Shown piece by piece: positions 47,561 through 57,827 of a stretch of 64,000 nt of DNA. Positions within the stretch are counted from its first letter, which is position 1, and each line of letters starts with the position of its first letter. Made by a program: the position numbers and the translations under genes. The notes under the pieces were generated by a model, which worked only from the letters and a program-made list of their open reading frames with translations, was not told where the DNA came from and did not search any database. Source of the stretch: Symbiodinium natans (taxonomy: Eukaryota; Sar; Dinophyceae; Suessiales; Symbiodiniaceae); the NCBI GenBank assembly GCA_905221605.1, contig CAJNDS010002530.1, forward strand, positions 62,001 through 126,000, read 5' to 3'.

Positions 47561-50500
47561 CGGTCGGGCCTTCTCAAGTTCATCTTCTGAAGGATCTGTC
47601 TCAACTTCCCAGAGCTCCTTCTGCGAAGGGAATCTGTGTTGTTACATGTTGTTACTCTCGCAGGACGGTGCATTGCCTGCCACATCCCGATGTTCATGGC
47701 CAGGCAGGAACCGTACTCAAACAGATTCGGCCACAGCCTGCGACAGCTTCAGGAACACAGCATGTGAACACAAGTCACTTGCCAGTGACAGGCTCGCGCC
47801 ATATCTGCGCTGCAACAAGAGGGGCGATCATGAACCTGAAGTTCTGAAGCTCTGAGAACTTGCAGTGTCAGTCTGTTGGCATCCATCTCTGTCTTCTTCT
47901 GATTTTGCGGGCACGAGGTGAGGGGTCCGAACCACTTACGAAGAGAGAGCGTGAGAGAGAGCAAGCGCGAGAACGAGCAGGTGGCTGCCAGGCTGCAAAT
48001 TTTGCCGCGGCCCTCTGTCTGTGTCCCTCTAATTCCCGCTCACTCTTTAGCTCCCGCTCTCTTTTCATTACCATTTTTCTTCCTTTCGGGGACGGGGCTT
48101 CAAGGCCGAGACCGCTGCGCTCCCAGCTTTGGGCAGCGTCGGTTGATGGGGATTTTTCACTGGAGGGGTTGGTGCTTCGGGGTTTCAAAGTTTCAAAGCT
48201 GCACATGCAAGTTCACAGCCAGACGGTTCATAGCATCAATGCTCGCAAGGGTTCGCCTACTAGTGATCCAAGCTGGATGCAGAAGAGTCACTCTATGAAA
48301 CCAATCTGAGAATGAGGGCGATTCAGCCTTAGTTTAGAGTCTAGAGGCGCAAAACCAGCAGCACCGCCGCACCGACACGGCTTGTGCTGCCCAGCGACTT
48401 CTGCCTGTCGTTCAGGAACTGCACCGGGATGCCCCGGCTGCGTTCCTGAAACTGGTTGTACACAATCCTTGACACATTGGAAAAGCCAACTACTCCAAGC
48501 TGGGCGCCTGGTCACCTTGAGCGAAAAACTCTTCCAGGCACTTCTCTGCCCACATCTGCGTCACGGGCCACTCTCGTGCTGGGTTTGACCTTGTGCTTCA
48601 GGGGGGCCAAAGTATACATCAGCGGCGCATCATTGAGGAGCAAGCCAAAGCTCCAAGCTCAACTGCTGCTAGTTGACTTATGTCATTGTACAGGTTCCCT
48701 GTGTTTCGCCTTCATGATGCTAGCCGACGCTAGTGCACTTCTTGTGGCACCCTTGTTCGTGTCACTTTGACATGATGTTCTTCCTTCATTTCTTCGGGCT
48801 TTAGAGGCACGGGTTTTGGCTTGCTGTAAACGAAACATGGCTCCAGCTTGACGGAACCGACCCCGAAGCGATGACCACTGATGCTGAGTGCTTAGGCAGT
48901 TTAACAGTTGGTCGCCACCTTCCTATGTACAAGGGTTGGCACACCTTTGCTTGCGCAGCAGCTGCTCTTCAACCAATGAAGCCACTCGACTTCCAAGGAA
49001 AGAGACCAACCCAAGATGCGCATAAACTGAGCTCGCTTGTGTACGCAACACACAATCCACCAACTCATCCAGCATCTGGCATGTTGCACCTTAAGCTTTG
49101 AATCTATGCCATTGTGTGCGGTGGACGGCTTCTGTATGCCCATTCATTGCATACGAAGATCCTGTCATATATACAGCGCATCTTTTACATCCGGATTCTT
49201 GTCTTGTGTGGACAGCCCTCGGTGGATCCTTTCCTGAAAAATGGCACCGGGCCTTTCCGCTGAAGGTTGCACGAAAATGCCCCCCCCATATTCGATCACT
49301 TTGCCTGCAGAACCCGCATCAAAGGCTACATAAATATCGTCTGCATACATGTGCAAGTGTGTGTATATATATATATATGTACACGTATATACGTATATAT
49401 GTTTATATGTACATGTATATGTATTTGCATATGTAAATACACATGTAGATGTATATATGTACGTATGTACAAGTATGTAAGTATATACTTTCGCATGTAT
49501 TTGCTGTTGATGATTTATCTGGGTTCTGGGAGATTTTAGGTTGCTGACGTCTGCTGAACGCAATCGATAAGATGGCTGCAAGGATGGCTTATTCAGGGTT
49601 CATCCGAAACTTAGGCACTCAGCTCTGTCAAGAACCCGAGAGGGCGTTTCAGGGTCCGCTCCCCTTGGGCCGGGCGTGGTGGGCGCACATCTATGGTGTA
49701 GGGTTTTCGACGTTTTGGCACCCCTGGGCCCCCTGTGGCGGGGGCGTGGGGTGTCGGTTTTCGGGTTTCAGAGGTTCAGACTGTAGGGCTTTAGGGCATA
49801 AGGGGTTGTTTTGGGGTACAGGGTTTGGGTTCAGGGTTGTATAGCCTTAGGGTTCCGGGTTTTTGGCAGGGTAGGAGGGATGGGGGGACTGTCAGGGGAC
49901 ACCGGAATACGGGGGGGGGGGGGGGCCTGTCTAGTGACGTTCTTTTTGGGGCATACAAAGAACCTCACAAGCACTTCAACATTCGTTCAACATTCAGAAG
50001 CTCACGGCTGCTATGACATGAGTGCCCAACACATCAGCCGAGTGCAGGAGCGACTCCATCACCAGCATCTTGTGCTCCGGCCTTACTTTTCAGAACCCAA
50101 GCAGTGCACTTTGAATCAGAAACGCTCATAGGAATTTTGGGGGTCGCAAAAGGCACGCAATAAACCCCTCGCCCCTCGAACCGATCAGACTTGGTTCTTC
50201 TGGTTTGTTGTCGCCGCGAATTCTTCGGCTCTGCTTCATCGTTTTTTCGACACGCAACATGTACCACCAGACCGTACAGGGTCGGTCCCTACAGTAATAA
50301 ATTGAAAGAGTCAGGGCTTCATATAGCCGCGCTTGGGCACCGCGCGCTGCGAAGATCTGAGATGGGTCAGTGGCCCCTTCCAACATGCTCCTCCGCCGCC
50401 TGCCTGAATTTCCAAGTAACACACTGACTAACACAGTGGACAGCGCAATTGTATGCGGTTGTGTGAGCACGGTGCCAGGTCTCGCAATGCTTTGTCTGGT

Positions 50501-52360
50501 GCTAGCCCTCGTGCTCTGCGGTGAAGCCGACTGCCGCAAGGCCTGCGGTCATCTTGCTCAACTGCGGTTTTAAATGTCACCAACATTACAAGCAGCACCC
50601 AGGGACCTCGGCGTGAATCTGGTACAGAAGGTTGAGATCTTTCACCATGTTCTGGTGACCTTGAGTAGACAATATGACGGCCAAACACAAAAACATGCTC
50701 GCACAGAAGGTGAAAGGCTGCAGTGCGAAACCTTGCGCGAAACGCGAAATCAAACGAGTCGTTTGGTTTCGTTTGAAACGACGCACAACCGACATTGAGA
50801 CCCGCGCTTCGGCAATGGAAACACCCGGAGTAGATGAAAAAACACGCACAATGTACAAAGGCGTTACAGAATGCCTTACTCAGAGGCTGTAACACTGCTG
50901 TAACTACCGAGAGCAAGTTGCTGTTGTTTACAAACACGAGTATGTAACGGAATCATGCGGCACTCAGCGGGCCAAACAAAAAAGGAGCATCGTGTCGCTT
51001 AGCCCGAATGCCGAATGCCGAAGAACAGCATCAAGATGTCTTTAGTTGGGGCACTTTGCGATGTCCTGTTGACAAAGCTCCCCGAATCAGGAAAGGGAGA
51101 GATCACCACTGTGCCATGCCCTTTGGTCTTCTTTGCCGCAGGAGTGTTGACGCAGTGTCGTGGTTTAACGGGCGGCCCATGCAGAAGGGACGTTTGTGCG
51201 GCTTAGACGCAAGCGAGGTGGTGGACTTTAGTATGCGCAATTCATGGCCCTTCTAGCAACCACGGCAGTCCTACGATTACAAGGTCCCAAGTGCAGTACA
51301 GGCACATACAAGCACTGTGGCTGGAACACACAACAAGCTCTTGCACACAGATGCTTGATTCTTATGACTCTGGCATTCTGGGCACCTTACATGCCATGTC
51401 GGTATGCAGTATCGTCTCCACACAAATACGGCGTACCTTTCAGCTCGACAATACATGTCAGGCACTCTCCCCACTAAGGATCTGCCGAACGGCCTCCTTG
51501 TAGTCATCGTCACTGAGGGAGCCGAAGAGTTCGGTCTCTGGCTTGGCCAAGAGTTGGTACAGCACAGAGCAGTGCCTCAACGCTCAACGGTCAATTTTGC
51601 AAACTCTGCTTCTTGAGAATCTTGAGATTGCTTGAGCATGCTTAGCTGGCCACATGTTTTCCAGTGGCGACCGGTCGTTGTACTTGATGGCGAGCTCGTG
51701 GCCCACCTACAATCGAATCTAGCCAGATTGATTTAACGTGTTAAAGCGTATGTGAGCCACAAGTTGGAGGCCTCGGACAAAAAGCCGTTATTGAGGCCCG
51801 GATGTCCGATGTCATGGCCCAGCCCTGCAACAACCAGAGAGCACCTGAAAGAGAATTTGTGAAGTTCTTGCGTCTGTGTGGTTTAGTGAGTGCCTGGAAC
51901 TGGATATGACGGTCAGGCAATGACACAAGACTGACAAGACCTAACCGAAGTAAACATGGATGATCATGGATGTCTGGGGAGAATGCTGCTCGAGGTGGCC
52001 TGGGCTTCAAGCATCGCTACCACTACTCGCCATGCGCTGCGTTCTGCAATGTGCTACATGTTTCTGAGCTGCCAACTGAGAAAATCTTCTGCTTCTGTTT
52101 GTTTCATCATCTTGACCTGAAGACACCCACCCACAAGATCCATCAACAAACGTCAGCAGCGGCAAGCCCAAGCGGTGCGGCGATGGTGGTTTGGACATCC
52201 ACGGCATGCCCGAAGTTGTGGAATGGATTCTCGGGGTAGCCCTCAGGCGCAACTCTCACGGAACTGTCGCGAAACCCACGCTTCTCTCTGCTTCCCCCTG
52301 TGTAGACTGAAGCCTTCTGCACGGCGGCGATAAAACTGCGCAGCAGAGCTTCTTCTCCAT
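47561..52360 (-). CDS. 3',5'-cyclic nucleotide phosphodiesterase, class I catalytic domain
   Basis: The enzyme hydrolyses cAMP and/or cGMP. The catalytic domain is spread over about 16 exons that join in phase: ~52355-52314, 52241-52182 (NPFHNFGHAVDV signature), 52116-52058, 51844-51772 (GLGHDIGHPGLNN metal-binding HD), 51706-51654 (HELAIKYNDRSPLEN), 51575-51494, 51436-51391 (VETILHTDMA), 50659-50599, 50081-~50024 (MESLLHSADV, the distal metal-binding Asp), 49550-49527, 48572-48508 (WAEKCLEEFFAQGDQ), 48445-48396, 48327-48292 (SQIGFI), 47835-47800, 47737-47677 and 47620-47561. All metal-site His/Asp and the conserved QGD and SQxGFI motifs are present. Eight introns start with GC (56-72 bp each); others start GT, and that between 48572 and 49527 probably GA. 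N-terminal regulatory or membrane parts upstream of 52360 and the last C-terminal exon are not resolved. cAMP versus cGMP preference cannot be told. Confidence 0.93.
49350..49500. repeat. Alternating TA/TG/CA microsatellite in a PDE intron
   Basis: About 150 bp of alternating purine-pyrimidine sequence (tatatatgtacacgtatata type) inside the intron between PDE exons 49550-49527 and 48572-48508. Confidence 0.95.
49760..49930. repeat. Degenerate gggttcaggg/ctttaggg unit with poly-G
   Basis: Variants of agggtttgggttcagggtt and ccttagggttccggg, followed by a ~17-nt g run, inside a PDE intron. Similar phrases occur near 25180-25240, 38405-38440 and 39395-39415. Confidence 0.7.
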
Positions 52361-53133
52361 CAGCACCACAAAAAATCGCAGAGCCTGCCAGCATAAATAC
52401 AGATCCATATACACATATATCTATATGTACATGTATATATACAAATGTTACATGTGTATATATATATATGTATGTTATATAGTCCTTCTTGTTGAGAGGC
52501 AGGACTTCAATATTGTAGGGTTTGAGGAGTTTCGGCAAGGCCCAAAATCCCGAAAACCCTAGTTGTTGAACTTTAGGAGCGAGGGAAACAAAGGCCCTTA
52601 ACACCTGAAATCCTACTATTTTGCAGTTACGGGAAATGTGTTCTTGACGGTCTCCGAAAGCGAAATCGCCAGAAGTGTCTCCATCAAATTTTGTGCTCCC
52701 GTTTCTCTTGAATTGCTAAATCGCAAGCAATGTCCCATCGCCTTTTCTGTTTCGAATGCTCTCCGAGATTGAACCGCAAACAGTGCCACCATGTTTTTTT
52801 TGTGTTCCTAATGCTCTCCGAACCTGAATCGCAAAGAGTGCACCGTTGCCTATTCGAATCTGTTTTGTTTATCTCGAGTAAATCGCAAGCGGTGTCCACA
52901 TCACTTTTTTCTTTTCACCGCAAGCAGCAGAAGGTTGTTGTGAGAAAACTCAGTGCTCGTTTACTTAGTCTCCTCAAGGAGCAGGAAACGACGGTCACAT
53001 CTGACATACTGGACCCCTTCACCTATGTATATATATATATATGTATATATATATATAATTATACACATGCATGCACAAGCCTATGACACGTCACACGTGC
53101 AAGTTGTGTCTGCATAGCTGGCACAGCTGCATA

Positions 53134-53472
53134 CAGCTGGGTGCCGAGCTGGATGCGTGCGAGAACATGGTGCGAAATGCGATTTTGCTGAGGTGGAACG
53201 GTGTGAGATCGAACCTCGGAGATGCCGAGAGATGGAAACACATCGCCCTGGTTGAATCAGGAACTGGATTGATTTTGCACGCCGAGCAGCACATTGAATC
53301 TCAGGCTGTTGTATGTTTCTTCATCAACTCCATTGGCTTCCAGGCTCAGGTCAGGCGTTATCCTGAAGCTTCTCATGCATGCAACGAGAGAACGCTGTGC
53401 AGCCTTCGAGCACCTGAAGTTGTAAGGGCCCGCCTTAGAATGCGACTCTGCGACCTCTCCTGCTCAAGATGA
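53134..53472 (+). CDS. Plus-strand terminal coding segment, unknown product
   Basis: After a possible acceptor (gcatacag) the frame reads LGAELDACENMVRNAILLRW, then NLGDAERWKHIALVESGTGL and ILHAEQHIESQ, and runs on to a TGA at 53470-53472. A GC donor after ESQ (CAG/GCTGTT) and an acceptor before VRRYPEASHACNE would remove an in-frame 45 bp, so the exact structure is open. Codon choice looks coding. It lies opposite in strand to its neighbours. No family recognised. Confidence 0.5.
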   Translation, partial: QLGAELDACENMVRNAILLRWNGVRSNLGDAERWKHIALVESGTGLILHAEQHIESQAVVCFFINSIGFQAQVRRYPEASHACNERTLCSLRAPEVVRARLRMRLCDLSCSR

Positions 53473-53739
53473 TGCAAGCTTGCAGAATTTGCAGATGCCT
53501 GCACTGTTCTGAGATGTTCTGAACGAAGATAAAGAATAACGAACTCATGCTCAAGACCTGTGCACGCAGTGTGTACATGAAGTCCAAGGAAGCGACTGCT
53601 GCAGCCATCTAGGTTTTCAAGCATGGGGCCTTCTACACCTATGCCTAGCCTATATACCATGTATGCGTCTAGAACAACCTAGGAGTTCTCAAGTTGGAGG
53701 GCGCTTGAGGCCACCTCAGCAGCTCTTGAAGGCAGAGCT

Positions 53740-54325
53740 TCAGAAGACGTTGCGGAGGTGAAGCTCTGAGTCAAACACGAAGTTCGGAGGAGTGGTCCAC
53801 GGCGCTGAAGCTTTTTGCCGGAAAAGTGCAAAGCCCATGCGAAAACTACTAGGGCACGGCTTCAATTTGATAATGTTTGGTGTGCTACTGGACAGATCAG
53901 CCAAAGCAACACTGCACCTTGTGATTCGCCTACAAAATACATAAAGACCTTGACATCTAGACTCGGAAAGTTGTGGAAGGGCACACCCTAGTCTACTAGT
54001 GCAATGTGGAGGATGCAGCAGCCGTTGAGGGGTGTGGGATTGCTGGCCAACAGAGTGAATCCCCATTCTCCTTGTCGAGTGGAAGGCTCATTTGACTCGC
54101 TCTGTTCGTTCGCTCACCATGGAGCATACTCAGGATACCGATGTCTTCCTCATCCATATCCTGTAAGGGCCAGGTTCTTGTCACTGCAACGCGCAGCAAC
54201 ATGCCACGAGTGAAGGCACATGGTCCTGCCTGAGTATCAAGCACTTGCTCGACGCTCGCGTGTACTGCTGCGATCGCGGACAACTTCTCAACAACCTGCT
54301 GAGGAGCTGAGGGCACAAGCAAGGT
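53740..54325 (-). CDS. Unknown protein, two secure exons and a possible terminal one
   Basis: Exon 54325-54230 encodes TLLVPSAPQQVVEKLSAIAA, then ASVEQVLDTQ, ending in a GC donor. Intron 54161-54229 (69 bp) leads to an exon from 54160 (DMDEEDIGILSMLHGERTNR, then MSLPLDKENG). A minus frame ending at 53740 (RQKASAPWTTPPNFVFDSEL) may be the end of the gene. More exons lie upstream of 54325. Family unknown; acidic and soluble. Confidence 0.6.
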
Positions 54326-54419
54326 CTGCAGAATCGCGGAAACGCATCCTTCGCAATGCAAACTTGGGCAAGACTTGTTGCTATCATACGGTTGAGAAGG
54401 GCTCATGACGGCCACTTTA

Positions 54420-55290
54420 TCCCCTCTCCATGCTGCCTGAAAGATGGTCTAGATGGCTGACGATATCCCCCCCCCCCACCCCCCCGCGGCCCCAATTCCC
54501 CAACCCTCAGAACAAGAATAAGCACTTCACACGCGATGAGCTTTTGCTCACATGACTTGTGTACAGTACTTTAGCACGAGGCAGAGGTCCTCGTGAACAA
54601 GGCACATTATCAGATGGAGCCTTGAGCCTGTACATAGGCAGCTCTGCCTGATTCTTCGGCGGGCAGGAAAAGAGAAGACAGCTCGCACCAGCGTCGCCGC
54701 ATTGTAGATCGGATTCCGAACATTCTACATTAACCGGCTCACGCAGTGACCGGGTAACCGCCAGATAGCCCACCTGACGAGGACAGTCAGGACATGCACC
54801 AAGCAGATACAAAGCAGCATCAAGCCCGCTTGAGGAGGGCGTATAGTCTGGAGGCAGTTCTTCCTGTTGGTTTCATCGGCAGGCCAATCGGAAACCCAAG
54901 GTGCTCTTTGTTGAGGAATGCGCGAGAACTTAACCCTGCTTATATCTGACCTTCCTCTCGTTTTTGCTGGTTGTGATTGGAATCCCGTACCTGCTCTTTC
55001 CTATATGGTCCTATATGTCATCCGACTCCGATGTTGTCTGCCAATGTTGACTTCCAAAAAAACAATAACAATATTTGTCCTGGTCGTGAGCAAGACTCGA
55101 TATAACATTGAGTACAGTTCCATTGGGGTTTTGCGGGGAGACGGTAGAGCTACTGGAAGCGGGAAGGGATTTTTCTATTCAAGACTTGAAAGCCATCTGC
55201 CTCCCAACAACTCGAAGTAGCAATGCTCCACACTTTCACTGATGTTGTTGCTGATAGTAAGTAGATCCAGTGTCTGCGGTTGCTGTGCTT
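54420..55290. other. Spacer with a possible Cys-rich minus frame
   Basis: The minus frame at 54507-54812 (ACPDCPRQVGYLAVTRSLRE) has several Cys and is protein-like, but unanchored. A c-rich tract lies at about 54467-54487. Confidence 0.35.
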
Positions 55291-55292
55291 CT

Positions 55293-55939
55293 TCAATACG
55301 AACGTTTCGGCTTCTTGGTTTCAGGCGTCCGACGTCGACAAAGCAGGGGATTGTCCGGGGCAGAGCCCTCATCCTCAAACACGTTGCGTGCGCTTGCTCC
55401 CAAGATTGACGCCCGACCTGAATAAGAAAGTCTAAGGAAACAATTACACACCTCACAGGGCCCCGCTCACTCTCTTCAATAGAGCCAGTGCCTGTAGCCC
55501 CTGTAGCCCCTGTAGCCCCTGTAGCCGCTGTAGCCGCTGTAGCCGCTGTAGCCGTCGTAGCTGCTGCAGCCTGCATCGTACTTTCCTGCACAATCAAAGC
55601 TGGCCGGCATGGTTCATAGCGGCACGGTGCACAGCGCCATGCCAGCCTTGGAGTTCATCTCCTCCAGCTGAAGCTTCAAGAAATTTTCGAATTCCTCCGA
55701 AGGTTTTCGCGAAAGAACCCCCAAGCACAGTTGTCATCCAAAGGTGCCACACCTTGCTGGAGCACCTTTCGTTTCACACTTGCTTGATCATGTTTGGCGT
55801 TGTTGCATTTCTTGTTTCTTTCTGGGTGAGCTCTTTCTCTCTTTGTTCTCTTTTTGTCTCTGGTTTTTTGTCTCCTGGAGGCGGCGGAAGTGGCCACGCT
55901 GCTGCTCGGCCTCAGGAATGCCTCGAAAGAGCTCATCGG
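55293..55939 (-). CDS. Unknown protein with an Ala/Thr/Gly tandem-repeat segment
   Basis: Three exons join in phase through GC-AG introns. 55694-55647 is EFENFLKLQLEEMNSK. 55585-55462 is STMQAAAATTATAATAATAA, then TGATGATGATGTGSIEESER. 55417-55293 is RASILGASARNVFEDEGSAP, ending ETKKPKRSY with TGA. The middle exon holds a 9-bp tandem repeat (acagcggct, acagggggct-type units), giving Thr-Ala-Ala and Thr-Gly-Ala triads. A further exon near 55939-55870 (DELFRGIPEAEQQRGHFRRL) is likely part of the gene. Intron 55418-55461 is only 44 bp. The gene starts immediately downstream of the acetyltransferase stop, so spacing is extremely tight. No family recognised. Confidence 0.7.
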
Positions 55940-55996
55940 CTGTAAAACAAAGTCTCTCTTTTTTAGTCTCGGACTCACATGTTAATCCGATGTTCC

Positions 55997-56998
55997 TCAA
56001 AGATCTGAGGCCAAGGTGCTCTTCCTGCATCGTCTGAAGATTGTCTGTCCAGGTTGCAGATCAGGTCGGCCTCCCTGAAACTTCAGCTTCTCCTCGTACC
56101 AGTCCCGAAGCCTGCCGGTATCTGCCGGTCGAACATTGCGACAGCACTTGGTGTTTGAAGAGGAACGGTCAGGGTGAGGCAGCTGCAAGATGTTGCAAGA
56201 TGTTGCAGGCCTGCTTCAGGAAAAATTATCTTAACTGTAGTTCGGAGTCGGCAGAAGCACGGAATACCAGTAAGTAAGGATATCTAAGCCACAAACGTGC
56301 TTTTCGCGAACCAGAACCGCAAGAACGGCGGATGCTGCACGATCAAGTCCGCCGATCAGGAAGAAAGGCTGTGTCAACATGCCTTTCGCACGAGCAAGCT
56401 TCTGCCATCAACCCTGGCAATAGTAAGAGCACAATAACAGTGGTGTGCTCGCACACTTCTGCAGCCACTTTGCAGGAAGACACCATAGGCAGACTCCGTA
56501 GAACTCCAGTTTTCAAGAAGTGTGACTTTGCCAGTTGAAAACCTTCAGATAGAGATGCATTGAAGCAACCTGACCCCCCTTATGGTTGCACCTACGACTA
56601 TGAATCCGAGGACCACATCTAGACGCAAGCTGTACGGAGACCCGCAACTCAATTCCCAAGCAAATACTTGCTTCAGAAATGCGCAGAAGTCAATTGTGCA
56701 ACATGGAGTCTGAGCACGCAGCCAACCCGCGCCTGTGCGAAAAGGCTTCGCCCTCCGTGTACTGGTATTCAATTTGGATGCCGCCGCATGCGGTTGCAAG
56801 GCGACGCTCGGCAGCGATAACAAGTGCGGTAGCAACGCCGGAGTTCTGATGCTCTGGATCAACCGCTAAAAGGCCCCAGTGCCCACATCCGTCAGGTGTC
56901 CAGCCAGGACTGAATGTCGAGCTCGCGCAGCCAACCAACTCACCTGCCTTGAAAGCGAGATGCAGCACTCGATTTGCCGCTGGACCAGCATCGCCCAT
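55997..56998 (-). CDS. GNAT-family N-acetyltransferase
   Basis: GNAT enzymes move an acetyl group from acetyl-CoA to an amine. Exon 1 (ATG GGC GAT at 56998, end 56733) gives a strand-turn-strand, then WGLLAVDPEHQNSGVATALV, which carries the acetyl-CoA pyrophosphate-binding loop (Q-N-S-G-V-A), and IQIEYQYTEGEAFSH. Exon 2, 56111-55997, reads LRDWYEEKLKFQGGRPDLQP, then IFRRCRK, and stops with TGA at 55999-55997. The exons join through GC-AG intron 56112-56732. The WYEEKL-x-F and FRRC-K phrases are the usual last strands of this type of GNAT. The model is about 126 residues, a bare catalytic domain; an upstream exon cannot be excluded. The substrate is unknown. Confidence 0.85.
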
Positions 56999-57133
56999 TT
57001 CTAGACCTGATTCAGGTCGGGAGATTGCTGGCAAGCTGCTTCAAAACTTAAAATGCTTGACATAGCTCGCGTGGACAGGTTCGACGTTCAGGTGGTATTA
57101 CTTTGCTGGCCTTTGCCGTGCAACTCCAAGAAC

Positions 57134-57662
57134 CTATAGATTCACAAGCAAGCGTCGATCCACAGCATCGTATTGATCGAGTCGCTTGCGCTTGCCCACT
57201 CCAGAGTACGCAGAATCCACGATTCGACAGATCTTTTCAATGACAGCCTTCTGGATGTTCTTTGATGTGCCCACAATGACTTCTATTTCACGTCCGTCCG
57301 AAAAGGTGATGATGCATCGATCAGAGAGCCCGCTTGCACGCGGATAGCTCAACGATTCATCTGGCACAGCGGCGCCCTCTTTCAGCTCCTGCGTTCCAGC
57401 GTTCGACTTTGTTTGCAACAACCGATGCGTTGCTTCTTGCCACCTATTGCTGCAAACTGTATTCGCACGCTATTAGCTGCTCTAAAGGATGCAACACAAG
57501 AATCAGCTCACAAGGCATCGTGTGGTTTACGCACCTGACAAATCTTTGCTGTCACAAAACAAAAAGTAAACATACTTAAACACGGCAGCTACGTGATTCG
57601 ACGTGCTCCTGGATGTGCTGCAGCTTGAGCTCCAATTCTTGCTTTCGATCGGAACCCGCCAT
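57134..57662 (-). CDS. Complete small protein of about 112 residues, function unknown
   Basis: ATG at 57662. Exon 1, 57662-57593, reads MAGSDRKQELELKLQHIQEH. Exon 2 is a 14-bp microexon, 57548-57535. Exon 3, 57388-57134, reads ELKEGAAVPDESLSYPRASG, then CIITFSDGREIEVIVGTSKN, and ends RLDQYDAVDRRLLVNL with TAG. The total is 339 bp, an exact number of codons; without the microexon the phase fails. The protein starts with a short coiled coil and has a compact beta-rich middle. No family recognised. It ends about 140 bp before the acetyltransferase start on the same strand. Confidence 0.7.
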
Positions 57663-57827
57663 GCCGGGACGCAGGGTTTTTCTAGCACATCTGATTCAAT
57701 GATTCCACGACGGCCACACGGCAACAACAAGACTTGCATTCAGCCGCACCCCATGAACAACCTCTCAACTTCAACATACTTCAACAGTCATGGTGTGGGA
57801 TGATCCAGCTTGTGGCTTGACATCTGT

